Below the pieces are notes generated by a model, which saw only the letters and a program-made list of their open reading frames with translations, was not told the origin of the DNA and did not search any database. Position numbers and translations under genes: made by a program. A stretch of 64,000 nucleotides of DNA from an uncultured Bacteroidales bacterium (GTDB lineage Bacteria; Bacteroidota; Bacteroidia; Bacteroidales; UBA932): assembly GCA_944326245.1 (NCBI GenBank), contig CALVDF010000001.1, positions 1 through 64,000 of the forward strand, given 5' to 3'. This document shows, one piece after another, positions 41,606 through 51,478 of the stretch. Position 1 is the first letter of the stretch. Every line of letters starts with the position of its first letter.

Positions 41606-42646
41606 ATGTACAGACTGCTTATCAGACGCATACTATTCTCATTTTCGGCAGAAACGGCCCACCGCATTACATTTCGCCTTCTTCAGATTCTAAGATATAT
41701 ACCTCTTTCACAGAGCTTAATACGAGCAATATTTAAAGTAAGGGATAAAGATGGTGATCTGCGACGTGAAGTGTTCGGCCTGACTTTCAAAAACCCTGTA
41801 GGCCTGGCTGCGGGTCTGGACAAGAACGGTGAATTCTACAACGAAATGGGCAATTTCGGTTTCAGCTTTGTTGAAATAGGTTCCCTCACACCGGAAGCTC
41901 AACCTGGAAACCCAAAACCGAGAGTATTCAGGCTCATTGAAGACAAGGCCATTATAAACCGCATGGGAATAAACAACAAAGGAGTCAAATATGCGGTAGC
42001 CCAGCTGCAGAAACGGAGTCCTAATGTCATAATAGGAGGAAATATCGCAAAAGCCTCAGGAACTCCAAATGAGGACGCATACAAGGACTATGAGAGAGCT
42101 TTTTCACTTCTGTATGACTACGTGGACTATTTCACTGTCAATGTTTCCTGCCCTAACGTAAAAGACCTTACTGTCCTTCAGGACGTTGGTTATCTGTCGG
42201 AGATAGTGGACCATCTGCTTACACTGAGGAGATATTACGATGACTATAGGCCTATCCTTCTGAAAATATCTCCGGATATTCCTTTCGAACATGTTGACCG
42301 TATAGTTGAACTGGCTCTTACCTCAGGGCTGGACGGCATTATCGCCACAAATACTACAAATTCACGCGACGGACTGATTACAGACCCTGAGAAGGTCAAA
42401 TCCATCGGGAACGGAGGACTAAGCGGCCAGCCACTGTACGAAAAAAGTCTGGCCATGGTACGCCACATCCATCAGAAGACAGGCGGAATACTTCCAATCA
42501 TAGGTGTCGGAGGCATAATGTCCCCTGCACAGGCCAAGGAAATGCTGGATGCAGGAGCCTGCCTGATCCAGATATATTCCGGATTCATATACAACGGCCC
42601 GGGTGCCGTACGTCAAATTCTGAAATACCTGAAAGCACACAAATAA
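41606..42646 (+). CDS. pyrD: dihydroorotate dehydrogenase (quinone type)
   Basis: A 346-residue class 2 enzyme. An amphipathic N-terminal extension (RLLIRRILF onward, about 45 residues) attaches it to the membrane. NPVGLAAGLDKNGE, the catalytic Ser in TVNVSCPNV and the FMN phosphate loop GVGGIMS with the late LIQIYSGFIYNGP are all present. It oxidises dihydroorotate to orotate in pyrimidine synthesis with a quinone as acceptor. cinA begins two bases later. Confidence 0.94.
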   Translation: MYRLLIRRILFSFSAETAHRITFRLLQILRYIPLSQSLIRAIFKVRDKDGDLRREVFGLTFKNPVGLAAGLDKNGEFYNEMGNFGFSFVEIGSLTPEAQPGNPKPRVFRLIEDKAIINRMGINNKGVKYAVAQLQKRSPNVIIGGNIAKASGTPNEDAYKDYERAFSLLYDYVDYFTVNVSCPNVKDLTVLQDVGYLSEIVDHLLTLRRYYDDYRPILLKISPDIPFEHVDRIVELALTSGLDGIIATNTTNSRDGLITDPEKVKSIGNGGLSGQPLYEKSLAMVRHIHQKTGGILPIIGVGGIMSPAQAKEMLDAGACLIQIYSGFIYNGPGAVRQILKYLKAHK

Positions 42647-42647
42647 T

Positions 42648-43943
42648 ATGAAAAGAGCTGCTGTCTGTACTATCGGCGATGAAATCCTCATTGGACAGAT
42701 AGTCGATACCAATTCCTCAGCCATAGCCCGTGAACTCAACTCCATAGGAGTAAAAGTCTTCCGCATGGAATCCATAAGCGATGACAACCGTGATATAAAG
42801 TGCAGCCTTGAATCGCTGCTGCAGAGCTATGACATAGTGATAGTTACAGGGGGACTTGGACCCACCAGGGACGATGTGACCAAAAAGGCGTTGGGCGAGT
42901 TGTCCGGAAGTCACGGGACAGTACTGCATAATGGCCAGCTGGAAGTTGTGAAACGCATCCTGGCAAACCGGGGCATAGAGATTTCCGATATAAACAGGGA
43001 CCAGGCGGCAGTACCGGACACCTGCGAAGTCATAATAAATGAAAGAGGCACGGCCCCCGGCATGATCTTCCGATTCAAGGAAAATGCATATAGACATTGC
43101 CCTGTGCTGTATTCCCTCCCTGGCGTGCCTTTTGAAGCCCTTGGCCTGCTTCCGGCCGTCACGGAAGATATCAGGAGACATTTTGCACTGGACAGCATAT
43201 ATCACAAGACAATCCTCACCTACGGTATTGCCGAGTCAACTCTGGCAAAGATGATAGAACCCTGGGAAAATGCCCTGCCTTCGGACATGCATCTGGCTTA
43301 CCTGCCCGATCCCCTGACCGGAGTTAAGCTGCGGCTGTCCATCTACGGAGGGGAATATGCCGAAGAAGTACAACGTATAGATTCCGAGTTCGAAAAACTG
43401 AAACCGGTACTTGGAGATGCAATATACGGCGAAGGGAACGATACCCTGCAGTCTGTAATTGCTGGGATGCTCAGATCTTCCGCAAAAACCCTTTCAGTTG
43501 CGGAATCGTGTACGGGAGGACGGATCGCCTCGCTTATAACCGGACTTCCAGGAGCTTCAAACTATTTCTACGGCTCTGTCACTTCATATGACAACTCAGT
43601 GAAAGAAAACATACTGCATGTTCCCACCAGCATCATCGGTACATATGGCGCTGTCAGCAGGGAATGTGCGGAAGCCATGGCCTGCGGAGTGCGTGAGGCT
43701 TTGCATACGGACTTCGCCCTGTCCACTACCGGCATAGCCGGACCTGACGGAGGCACTCCCGAAAAGCCGGTCGGGACAGTCTGGACGGCAGTGGCCTATC
43801 CGGACAAAAAACATCCCGGCAAGACAGCTGTCATCGCCAGGATGTTCAGGTTCAACAACACCAGACTAACCAATATCGACCGGTTTGCAGCCAGCGCACT
43901 CAATCTGCTGAGGACTGTGCTGCTTTCTGAACTTGATGCATGA
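42648..43943 (+). CDS. cinA: CinA-family protein (NMN deamidase)
   Basis: A 431-residue two-domain CinA. The N-terminal molybdopterin-binding-like domain has CTIGDEILIGQIVDTN and VTGGLGPTRDD. The C-terminal domain (about residue 275 on: SVAESCTGGRIASLITGLPG, TGIAGPDGG) matches the deamidase that turns nicotinamide mononucleotide into nicotinate mononucleotide. It follows pyrD by one base. The last 44 bp overlap the convergent dipeptidase gene. Confidence 0.92.
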   Translation: MKRAAVCTIGDEILIGQIVDTNSSAIARELNSIGVKVFRMESISDDNRDIKCSLESLLQSYDIVIVTGGLGPTRDDVTKKALGELSGSHGTVLHNGQLEVVKRILANRGIEISDINRDQAAVPDTCEVIINERGTAPGMIFRFKENAYRHCPVLYSLPGVPFEALGLLPAVTEDIRRHFALDSIYHKTILTYGIAESTLAKMIEPWENALPSDMHLAYLPDPLTGVKLRLSIYGGEYAEEVQRIDSEFEKLKPVLGDAIYGEGNDTLQSVIAGMLRSSAKTLSVAESCTGGRIASLITGLPGASNYFYGSVTSYDNSVKENILHVPTSIIGTYGAVSRECAEAMACGVREALHTDFALSTTGIAGPDGGTPEKPVGTVWTAVAYPDKKHPGKTAVIARMFRFNNTRLTNIDRFAASALNLLRTVLLSELDA

Positions 43944-45030
43944 CACTCAAGAAGTTACCACCCATTATCCCCCTTATTTCACTCTCGTGATATCCCCGTT
44001 CGCGCAATTCTACGGCCACATTGCGGTACATGGAAATATCACGGAGTCCTTCGGGGGCAATATCTATACCGTCGAAGTCTGAGCCTAACCCTACATGAGG
44101 TATTCCGGCAACTTCAACCGCATGGTCTATATGGTCTGCGACACGCTTTACAGATGGAGCCGGATACACTGCAAGAGCGTCCATGAGCCTCCAGTAATTG
44201 TCCCTATATTCGACATTGTACAGATCCGAACGGTAAAGTTCCTGCCAATGCTCCATTTCCTCGCTCATTTTAAGGAATTTCTCATCCTGGGCAAAATCGC
44301 TGTCCAGGAATTTGGGATAGAAATTGATCTGGACAACACCTCCGGAAGCGGCAAGATCACGCAACATCTCATCAGACATGTTGCGTGGATGGTCGCACAG
44401 AGCCCTGCAGGAGGAATGCGAGGCAATTACAGGTGTCCGTGAATATTCCAGAAGATCATAGAATGTCTCGTCGGAAGCATGGGAGCAGTCCAGAAGAATA
44501 CCAAGACGGTTGCATTCGGATACAACTTCCTTACCGAAACGGGAAAGACCTCCCCATTCGCCGTCCATAGGCATACATGAATCGCAGATCTGGTTGTTCA
44601 TATTATGGCAAAGTGTGAGGTAACGCACTCCAAACCTATAATAAAGACGTAGATATGCCAAGTCATGCTGGATGGGAGTTCCATTCTCCATCCCAAGAAA
44701 AACAGACAACAGACCTCGTTTTTTGTTTTCCAGTGCCTGTTCTGGAGAGAAGGCGAATGCCGCGACAGCACGGTTGCTGTCGACGGCATCGTAGCATTTG
44801 GAAATAAGCTTTATCGCATGTACAGTCGCTTCATCGTCCGTAAGTTCGGGAGGAGAATAGATGGCAAAGAACATTCCGTCGACTCCTCCTTCCCTCGCCT
44901 TGACAAAATCCACATGCCCTCTAGGCTGTCTTTTCCCCAAATCAATCTCTTCCAACAGCATTGTAGGAGTATCACAATGAGAATCCAGAACGAAATCCTC
45001 TTTCCTGAGAATATCAAACAGTGTATTCAC
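43900..45030 (-). CDS. M19-family membrane dipeptidase
   Basis: A 376-residue renal-dipeptidase-type zinc enzyme. LDSHCDTP supplies the His and Asp of the metal site; FLGMENGTPI carries the bridging Glu; DCSHASD and VIASHSSCRAL supply further His ligands. No signal peptide is obvious, so it is probably cytoplasmic. It hydrolyses dipeptides. It starts one base after the GIN-domain gene stop and could be the last gene of the sigma-factor operon. Confidence 0.92.
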   Translation of the reverse strand: MNTLFDILRKEDFVLDSHCDTPTMLLEEIDLGKRQPRGHVDFVKAREGGVDGMFFAIYSPPELTDDEATVHAIKLISKCYDAVDSNRAVAAFAFSPEQALENKKRGLLSVFLGMENGTPIQHDLAYLRLYYRFGVRYLTLCHNMNNQICDSCMPMDGEWGGLSRFGKEVVSECNRLGILLDCSHASDETFYDLLEYSRTPVIASHSSCRALCDHPRNMSDEMLRDLAASGGVVQINFYPKFLDSDFAQDEKFLKMSEEMEHWQELYRSDLYNVEYRDNYWRLMDALAVYPAPSVKRVADHIDHAVEVAGIPHVGLGSDFDGIDIAPEGLRDISMYRNVAVELRERGYHESEIRGIMGGNFLSVMHQVQKAAQSSAD

Positions 45031-45031
45031 G

Positions 45032-45808
45032 TCAAAAAGTCTTTACCACCGACATTCCCGTTACAGACATGCTCTCTATGTCCACACCGTCCGGGTATTT
45101 GATGGAAGATACTCCGGAAACATCGAAACTTATCGTTTTTGAAGGCCTGACCTCAGCTTTTGAGGCTCCGGAAACATATATCTTCGCATCGCGGCACTCC
45201 AAGCTGTACGCATCCAGTACAGAAGCTCCGGATATGTCTGCCGCGATTCCGTCCGACAGACCTTCCAGTCCGCATCTGCTTGCTCCTGCAATCCTTGCAT
45301 CAATACTGCTGAATTCTGCACGGCACGAGAAACGGCTGACTCCGTCCAGCTTGAGGGAAAGTACCTTTCCGCTGATTTTCCCTTCAAATTCTGAAACACC
45401 GCTTATGCTTACGTCAAGCTCGTCGACCTCCAGCCCTTCGTCTGCATATACCTTGCTGACGCCGCTTGCGTCCAACCTTTCAAGATCGTCTACGGAAACG
45501 TATGCAGACAGTTTATACCCGTTTCTATTTACATATCTCTCGATATTCTTGATATTCGCGTTCTTGATTCCAATATAAAGGATTCCTCCCCTGACTGAAA
45601 TGTCTACATACTGTTCCAGTTTCCCGTCACACTCTACTCTCACACCTGTATGACCTGACTGAGTAATGTACACGTCGTATGGGGCGTCTACAACAATCCC
45701 GCTGAAGTCTTCCAGGGAATCAAACGTGAGATTGCTTGTCCTGGCTCCGGCAAACGACACCGCCTGCACTAATGCCAGTAAAACCAATACTATAACCGAT
45801 CTTCTCAT
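45032..45808 (-). CDS. GIN-domain (DUF2807) exported protein
   Basis: A 258-residue protein with a signal peptide (cleavage near SFAG-AR). The rest is a beta-helix-like GIN/DUF2807 domain in which GVS or GAS turns recur every 15-20 residues (LDASGVSKV, VSISGVSEF, ARIAGASRC, VSGASKA). It is likely at the cell surface or in the periplasm. Function of the family is not established. It is one of two such genes in tandem behind an ECF sigma factor. Confidence 0.85.
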   Translation of the reverse strand: MRRSVIVLVLLALVQAVSFAGARTSNLTFDSLEDFSGIVVDAPYDVYITQSGHTGVRVECDGKLEQYVDISVRGGILYIGIKNANIKNIERYVNRNGYKLSAYVSVDDLERLDASGVSKVYADEGLEVDELDVSISGVSEFEGKISGKVLSLKLDGVSRFSCRAEFSSIDARIAGASRCGLEGLSDGIAADISGASVLDAYSLECRDAKIYVSGASKAEVRPSKTISFDVSGVSSIKYPDGVDIESMSVTGMSVVKTF

Positions 45809-45830
45809 ATCACTGATTTATAATTGCATA

Positions 45831-46745
45831 TCAAAACGTATCCATATCACATCCGCGGGATACGGAGATGATTTTGGCGCTCACCGCTTTAGGGTAACTT
45901 AAAGATGTCGCACCTGAAATATCGATGGATATGCTGTTGGAAGGATTGACCGATATTATGGATGCACCGCTCCCGCTGACAAATGCATCTGAACAATTCA
46001 ACTCCCGCGCGCGTATGTTGCAGGCTCCGGACGCATCAACCGCAAGTGTTTCCGCAGTACCTTTAAGCTTTATATCGCCGGCCCCGCTGGCGTCCAGGTT
46101 GAAATGGCCGTATTTTCCGGTCATGGTAACATTGCAGGCTCCGGAAAAATCGGTTTTCACGTTCCTGATATTTCCGTCTACAGTGACTGAAGCTGCTCCG
46201 CTAAAGTCAAGATCACAGTCTGTAGCCTCCACAAAAGGCACATGCAGTTTTCCGGCCCCGGAGACTTCCAGATTCAGTCGTGAGGCTGCAACCTGCAGAT
46301 CACTCATGTTGGCAGCCCCGCTCAGATCCACGGAAAATTCATCTGCACTGAACTTGCCGTCACACGTTATATTCACAGCACCGGAAGCCTCTATCGATTC
46401 CAGATCGGGAGAAGTAATGACTGCCTCCATGATATACGTACCTTCACCGTTGTTATACCCGACATGGTTCATGCGGTTCCGCAACTTTCTGTTCAATGCA
46501 TCACCGTCGAACGAAAGCTCAAGTTCACCGTTTTTTACCTCGGCAATTATGTATGGCTTAAGTTCTTCAGAGTAGGAAAGGGTAACTGACTGACGTGAGC
46601 CGTACCTTACCTGCACATTCCAGACATGGGAGATGTCCACCGAATTGAACTGACGCAATTTCAAGGATTCATTGACTGTCTTGCCCTGGGCAAAGAGTGT
46701 CATGGCTGACAGTAGTGCTGCCAGCATAATTGTAAACCGTTTCAT
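45831..46745 (-). CDS. GIN-domain (DUF2807) exported protein
   Basis: A 304-residue paralogue of the next gene. A signal peptide (ending near LFAQ-GK) is followed by the GIN domain with repeated SGA turns (VDLSGAANM, LEVSGAGKL, DFSGAASV, LDASGAGD). The copy is longer at its N-terminal part. It lies 11 bp after the anti-sigma-like gene, so it is a probable direct target or partner of that regulatory pair. Confidence 0.85.
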   Translation of the reverse strand: MKRFTIMLAALLSAMTLFAQGKTVNESLKLRQFNSVDISHVWNVQVRYGSRQSVTLSYSEELKPYIIAEVKNGELELSFDGDALNRKLRNRMNHVGYNNGEGTYIMEAVITSPDLESIEASGAVNITCDGKFSADEFSVDLSGAANMSDLQVAASRLNLEVSGAGKLHVPFVEATDCDLDFSGAASVTVDGNIRNVKTDFSGACNVTMTGKYGHFNLDASGAGDIKLKGTAETLAVDASGACNIRARELNCSDAFVSGSGASIISVNPSNSISIDISGATSLSYPKAVSAKIISVSRGCDMDTF

Positions 46746-46756
46746 CGTTTTATGTT

Positions 46757-47323
46757 TTAAATGTTGTTTGCCAAAAGAGTGCTTTTATATTTTTCAAGTG
46801 CATCTATCCTGCGCCGAGCATATTCTGTAAGCACTTCTATCTTGTCTGCATCACTCATCTCGTCAGGCAACTGATCTATTAGAGGTATTGCCTCACGGGT
46901 GATGACATCTACGGTCATGTATATCTGATTGGGGTCTTCATTCTTCAGATTGCCGGTCAAATCGTATATTTCATCCATTACGGCCAGCATTCTGTCATAA
47001 TAAAGGCTGTTGACTTCCGACGGTGAAAGTGTGTCGGCTGCAACTGCATTGCCGGCACTGCCGGCAGGATCTTCTTCCCTGATGAACGGATTGATGATGA
47101 TCCTTACACCCACAATAAGTGCAACCGATGCGACAAGAGGGAACGTGACTATTTTCCATAGAGGTTTCCTGCGACGCTTGAGGTTGGAACGGAACCGTAT
47201 GCGGTCACGGCTGCTGTATTCCCACCTGCTTTCAAAACGGGCCTCATCTCCTTCAGGGATACAATCCTCTGATTTATCAATGATATCGCCATGTGACCTA
47301 AAGTATTGTTCAAGATTATCCAT
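46757..47323 (-). CDS. membrane protein, likely anti-sigma factor
   Basis: A 188-residue protein with a hydrophilic N-terminal region of about 55 residues, one membrane helix (IVTFPLVASVALIVGVRIII) and an outer C-terminal helical domain. This layout, placed 9 bp after an ECF sigma gene, is that of membrane anti-sigma factors, but no zinc-binding anti-sigma motif is seen. An alternative is an unrelated envelope protein. Confidence 0.6.
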   Translation of the reverse strand: MDNLEQYFRSHGDIIDKSEDCIPEGDEARFESRWEYSSRDRIRFRSNLKRRRKPLWKIVTFPLVASVALIVGVRIIINPFIREEDPAGSAGNAVAADTLSPSEVNSLYYDRMLAVMDEIYDLTGNLKNEDPNQIYMTVDVITREAIPLIDQLPDEMSDADKIEVLTEYARRRIDALEKYKSTLLANNI

Positions 47324-47332
47324 TATTCCTTG

Positions 47333-47848
47333 TTATTTCATTTTTACCATTTCTGCCAATTTCCTTTTACCCCTCATGTACTGTGAACGGACCGTACTCT
47401 CTTCCACACCCAGAATCTGTGCGGCTTCCGAATAGTCATATCCTTCGAACAATATCAACGACAGTACCGTCCTGTATCCGTCAGGCATCTGCTGCAGCTT
47501 CATCCTCACCCGTCCTATGATCTCGTCCGGAGTCTCCTCCCGGAAAAGACGCTCCCACTGTTCTGTACTGTCCTCCTCGCTATCTTCTTCAGCATACTTT
47601 TCCAACTTCACCTTAAGTCCTCTCCGTACCCTGAGCATGTCTATCGATGCACGCGTGCAGGCTTTCCTGAGCCATGCCTCGGTCTGCTGCTCCGACATTC
47701 CGGACGCCTTACCGGTCCTGAGATACTTTATCACAGTATCCTGGACTATCTCCTCAGCATCGAAGCTGTCGCCGGTAATCCGTAAGGACACTGTATAAAG
47801 CTTCTGCTTATACTTGTTATAGAACTTTGTAATCTCTCTGGGTATCAT
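47333..47848 (-). CDS. ECF-type RNA polymerase sigma factor
   Basis: A 171-residue sigma-70 family protein with regions 2 and 4 only. Region 2 includes FDAEEIVQDTVIKYLRTG and the region-2 tail TEAWLRKACTRASIDMLR; region 4 is GYRTVLSLILFEGYDYSEAA with ILGVEESTVRSQYMRGKRKL as helix-turn-helix. It heads the operon with the anti-sigma-like protein and two GIN-domain proteins, which are its likely regulon. Confidence 0.92.
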   Translation of the reverse strand: MIPREITKFYNKYKQKLYTVSLRITGDSFDAEEIVQDTVIKYLRTGKASGMSEQQTEAWLRKACTRASIDMLRVRRGLKVKLEKYAEEDSEEDSTEQWERLFREETPDEIIGRVRMKLQQMPDGYRTVLSLILFEGYDYSEAAQILGVEESTVRSQYMRGKRKLAEMVKMK

Positions 47849-47908
47849 CTTTTATCTTTTCCAATATTATAACGTATCCTCATCGCTGTTTGTTGCACAT
47901 GCGGCATA

Positions 47909-48601
47909 TTATTTCCTGACAATCCTTTCCAGTATCTCGGATGTTTCCAGCTTCATATCCTTGTCATAGGTATCATGCCGCACCATACCCACTCCCCTGG
48001 CATACCATGTCCGGGCGGTAGTGATACGGTTCCGCATCATTCCCTTTTCCACCTTATGTTCCGAAACCACTACGCACGGGAAGGTCCCGGCCGGGGTGGC
48101 CAATGTATCGAATTCCAGTACCTTCCTGTCAGTGACCGTCACATTCATTGTCATTCCGAGGGCCTTGACCTTGCCTTCCGCATCCTTGAGAGTATCACCC
48201 GGAATCATGACTGACGGCAGGACGGTCTTTCCGCCTTCAGCGGCAATCCTGACATTTTTCCATAATAGTCCCCTCAATACCGCAACCATACTGGCCGCAA
48301 TGTCTATCGTCACGTCCCCTCCGGCACTGACATAAGCTGCCATTTCTGCAGGAGACTCCATATTTTCAAGCCCCTTCCCGTCCGCAGTCCGTATAAATGA
48401 AGAATATATTACAGTAAGGGACGAATCGGCATTGACGCATGTATCGACTATCTTCATCGCATGATTCCATTTCACCGAACCGTCACCGGCAAAGTAACGG
48501 ATGTATACCAGTTCTGTCCCCTTATCAGTACAGAACCATGTCTGCGCACTGAGGCATATGGCACTGCAGAAAAGCAATATTACCGGAAAGAGGTATCTCA
48601 T
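47909..48601 (-). CDS. exported DUF3108/TapB-like protein
   Basis: A 230-residue protein with a signal peptide (MRYLFPVILLFCSAICLSA, then Q). The C-terminal part (TPAGTFPCVVVSEH, then TWYARGVGMVRHD) matches the DUF3108/TapB-like pattern of periplasmic beta-sheet proteins in Bacteroidetes. ATG 48601 is chosen because the promoter box at 48621-48628 places the transcript start near 48614, past the longer start at 48619. Function unknown. Confidence 0.7.
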   Translation of the reverse strand: MRYLFPVILLFCSAICLSAQTWFCTDKGTELVYIRYFAGDGSVKWNHAMKIVDTCVNADSSLTVIYSSFIRTADGKGLENMESPAEMAAYVSAGGDVTIDIAASMVAVLRGLLWKNVRIAAEGGKTVLPSVMIPGDTLKDAEGKVKALGMTMNVTVTDRKVLEFDTLATPAGTFPCVVVSEHKVEKGMMRNRITTARTWYARGVGMVRHDTYDKDMKLETSEILERIVRK

Positions 48602-48620
48602 GTCATTCAATAATATCATA

Positions 48621-48628
48621 CAAACATA
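48621..48628 (-). promoter_or_regulatory. -7 box for the DUF3108-like gene
   Basis: TATGTTTG on the minus strand, 20 bp before ATG 48601. Confidence 0.5.
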
Positions 48629-48681
48629 CTGAAAAATGAAAAATTTTGCTAATTTGGCTGCAAAATCATCAAGAAGAAAAC

Positions 48682-49506
48682 ATGAACAGGCCTATAGTAG
48701 CACTTATCTACGATTTTGACGGAACCCTTTCTCCTGCAAACATGCAGGAATTCGGACTGATACAGACATTCGGCAAGGATCCCGCCTTTTTCTGGAACAA
48801 AAGCAACCAGCTTTCCACGGACAATGATGCCAGCGAGATTCTCTGCTACATGAAGACGATGATCGATGAAGCAAGGGAGGCCGGTCTGCAACTTACCAGG
48901 GAAAATTTCAAACGTTTCGGTTCCATGGTCAAGCTCTACCCAGGCGTAAGGGAATGGTTCGGCAAAATCAACGAGTACGGAGACAGGCTCGGGCTTCATA
49001 TAGAACACTACATCAACTCGTCAGGTCTGACGGAAATGATAGAAGGGACCGATATCTACAAGGAGTTCAAAAAAGTCTACGCATGCTCGTTCCTGTATGA
49101 AAACGGGGAAGCGGTTTGGCCGGCTGTTGCTGTAGACTACACTGCCAAGACACAGTTTCTCTTCAAAATCAACAAGGGAGTGATGAGCATCCGGGACCAT
49201 ACCCTTGTCAACCGCTATCTGCCGGAACGGGAACGTCCTGTCCCTTTCTCACACATGATTTATTTCGGGGACGGCGCCACTGACATACCATGCATGAAAC
49301 TGGTCAAACAGTTCGGAGGCTACTCCATAGCTGTATACAACCCCGACGGTCACGAGAGGGACAAGTCTGAACGTCTGCTGTATGAGGAAAGGGTGCATTT
49401 TGCCTGTCCGGCCGACTATACGGAAGGGAAAAAGATATACCGGATAGTTACAGCAATTATTGACAAGATCTGCTCCGACCTTAAAATTGATTCCCTAAAG
49501 GGATGA
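48682..49506 (+). CDS. HAD-family hydrolase
   Basis: A 274-residue haloacid dehalogenase-fold protein. Motif I is YDFDGTLSP at residues 9-17 with the nucleophile Asp; motif IV is YFGDGATDIPCM near residue 195. The cap lies between. Most such proteins are phosphatases; the substrate is unknown. ATG 48682 gives the family N-terminus; the longer frame from 48646 adds a non-conserved dozen residues. Its end overlaps the DUF4954 gene by 12 bp. Confidence 0.9.
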   Translation: MNRPIVALIYDFDGTLSPANMQEFGLIQTFGKDPAFFWNKSNQLSTDNDASEILCYMKTMIDEAREAGLQLTRENFKRFGSMVKLYPGVREWFGKINEYGDRLGLHIEHYINSSGLTEMIEGTDIYKEFKKVYACSFLYENGEAVWPAVAVDYTAKTQFLFKINKGVMSIRDHTLVNRYLPERERPVPFSHMIYFGDGATDIPCMKLVKQFGGYSIAVYNPDGHERDKSERLLYEERVHFACPADYTEGKKIYRIVTAIIDKICSDLKIDSLKG

Positions 49507-51477
49507 TTCCAGCTCATCTATGAACTGCATGACTTTATCGACAGTCCCGCGCACAGCAGCCAACTGCGGATCCGTATCACAGTTTCCCCTGACATTCCGG
49601 AAATCCGCCAGGACCTCGGCCATGGAATTACCGTCTATGGCGAAACCGGTCATGATCTCCTCTCCGAATTCTTTGGATGCATCTTTTTCTATTCCGGAAA
49701 AAAGTTCAGAGACAACCATCCGTAATTGAGCGAGCAGTTCCATCAGCTTCTTTCGGGTAATCCTGTCAGGCTCGACATTGAAGACACTGCTGATCTTTCC
49801 GTATACCCACTTCCATTCGTAAAGCGCATAGTTGGAGCATATTGAAGACAGCCGTTTTTCTATTGCCTCAGATGTATCCAGCGTTCCTGCCACTATTTCC
49901 TCGACAATCTGATCAAGTTCCACCTTAGGTGCCAAAAGTCCAGACACATCGACCCATTGCCCGTCCCCTACAGGAGAAACGGGGGTCAGGGCAGCCGAAA
50001 TGGACTCATCCGTATCCAGCTTGCGTCCGCGCAGCCGTTGGACAATCCGGAGACCCACATAGTACTTGACGGACATTTCATATCTTTCCACACCACGTGC
50101 AAGTGATGCCCCCTGAATAGAACAGCCTCCATAATATGCCGGAGTACCTGAAAAACGTTCCTCTGACAACATCGCTACCAGTCTGTCCCTTCCAGCCATC
50201 ATTGCCCCGACAGTATAGGGTGAAAAGGCATCGAAGACAATATTGTCTATACGTCCTGCCATGCTTCTTACATCTCTCGCCGGCCACTTGCGTATATCAC
50301 GGAAAAGCCCTATGCTTCGAAGATTTACACCTGGAACAAGATATGAAGTCCCATGTGACTCAAGTATATAGGAGAATGGCATGTCGGAAGTGTCAATTCT
50401 GGCTGTGTGGTGGCCGAGAATTGTTGTAAAGGGAGCGACCCTCACAGGAAGCATCATGTAAGAACCTGAACCACATTTCACCCCACGGCCAAAAACTCCC
50501 TGATGCACCGGACCCAGTTTGTACAGGTGATTGCTGAAATTAGTGGACGAACCGGCGTTCATGAAAGAAAACATGGAACCGATCAGCAATGTTGACTTAT
50601 GATGTGAAACAGTAAACGGCCCTGCAAAGACTGCAACAGCTTCACCGTTTTCCAAATGCGTATCGGCAAACAGCAGACAGTCTGAACATGAAAAGCCTTT
50701 CGATACCGTTACCCCCTGCCCTATAAAACATTTGGTAACTGTTGCACCGTCGGTCACGGCAGAACCGGACTGAATTATAAAGTCTGCACACACTACGCCG
50801 CTGCCGACCATGACCGGTGCATCCGCACTGCTGACTACCGTTCCGTCGCACAGGCGCAGGCAACCCTGGACAGTCGCACTGTCACCGATCCTTACATTCT
50901 TGATGATTCCGACATTTTCTATTCTGGTCCCGGCCCCTATCGTACCACGGTCAGAGGCCACCAGCCTTGCCCTGGAATCAGCAATGTTCCTGAACTTTTC
51001 CGTAAGATCAGGACGATGCCTGTACATGGCCGAAAGATATGCCGCCTGAGCCGACATCCCTTCATATATGGCGACCTCACGTCCTCCCGTCTCCTGAAGC
51101 ACATTGACTCCTACACCTACACCAAATGACGATACTCCCTCCATATAGATCTTCCCCACATCGCAGATATATGTTCTTGGACCTATATCATAATTAGCCA
51201 CATAGCCGTGAATATGGGAAATAAGTGCATCATCCCCCACTTTGACATTGAAAAGAGTTGCATCGTAAATGCCGCTGTGAACAGAAATACCGCCGGGAAG
51301 GGCAATTCTCCCGGCAAACGAACCGAGATGAATCATCCCGTAGAAGTTGACACGTATTATGTTATCAGGAGTAAAATTGCCTGAAACATACACGTGCTGC
51401 CAATCCTCTGCCCAGCAGCCCTGCAAGCAGAGGATCGAAACCTCTTCTTGAGTCAACTGGCGAAAACCCGCTTCCAT
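49495..51477 (-). CDS. DUF4954-family protein with left-handed beta-helix
   Basis: A 660-residue protein. The first 330 residues contain hexapeptide-type beta-helix turns (ARLVASDRGTIGAGTRIENV, GIIKNVRIGDSATVQG), suggesting relation to sugar-nucleotide or acyl transferases, but no catalytic His is evident. The rest is helical (MELLAQLR, QFIDELESS). DUF4954 is widespread in Bacteroidetes with no settled role. It starts one base after the SLBB gene, so polysaccharide metabolism is a reasonable guess. Confidence 0.8.
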   Translation of the reverse strand: MEAGFRQLTQEEVSILCLQGCWAEDWQHVYVSGNFTPDNIIRVNFYGMIHLGSFAGRIALPGGISVHSGIYDATLFNVKVGDDALISHIHGYVANYDIGPRTYICDVGKIYMEGVSSFGVGVGVNVLQETGGREVAIYEGMSAQAAYLSAMYRHRPDLTEKFRNIADSRARLVASDRGTIGAGTRIENVGIIKNVRIGDSATVQGCLRLCDGTVVSSADAPVMVGSGVVCADFIIQSGSAVTDGATVTKCFIGQGVTVSKGFSCSDCLLFADTHLENGEAVAVFAGPFTVSHHKSTLLIGSMFSFMNAGSSTNFSNHLYKLGPVHQGVFGRGVKCGSGSYMMLPVRVAPFTTILGHHTARIDTSDMPFSYILESHGTSYLVPGVNLRSIGLFRDIRKWPARDVRSMAGRIDNIVFDAFSPYTVGAMMAGRDRLVAMLSEERFSGTPAYYGGCSIQGASLARGVERYEMSVKYYVGLRIVQRLRGRKLDTDESISAALTPVSPVGDGQWVDVSGLLAPKVELDQIVEEIVAGTLDTSEAIEKRLSSICSNYALYEWKWVYGKISSVFNVEPDRITRKKLMELLAQLRMVVSELFSGIEKDASKEFGEEIMTGFAIDGNSMAEVLADFRNVRGNCDTDPQLAAVRGTVDKVMQFIDELESSL

Positions 51478-51478
51478 A

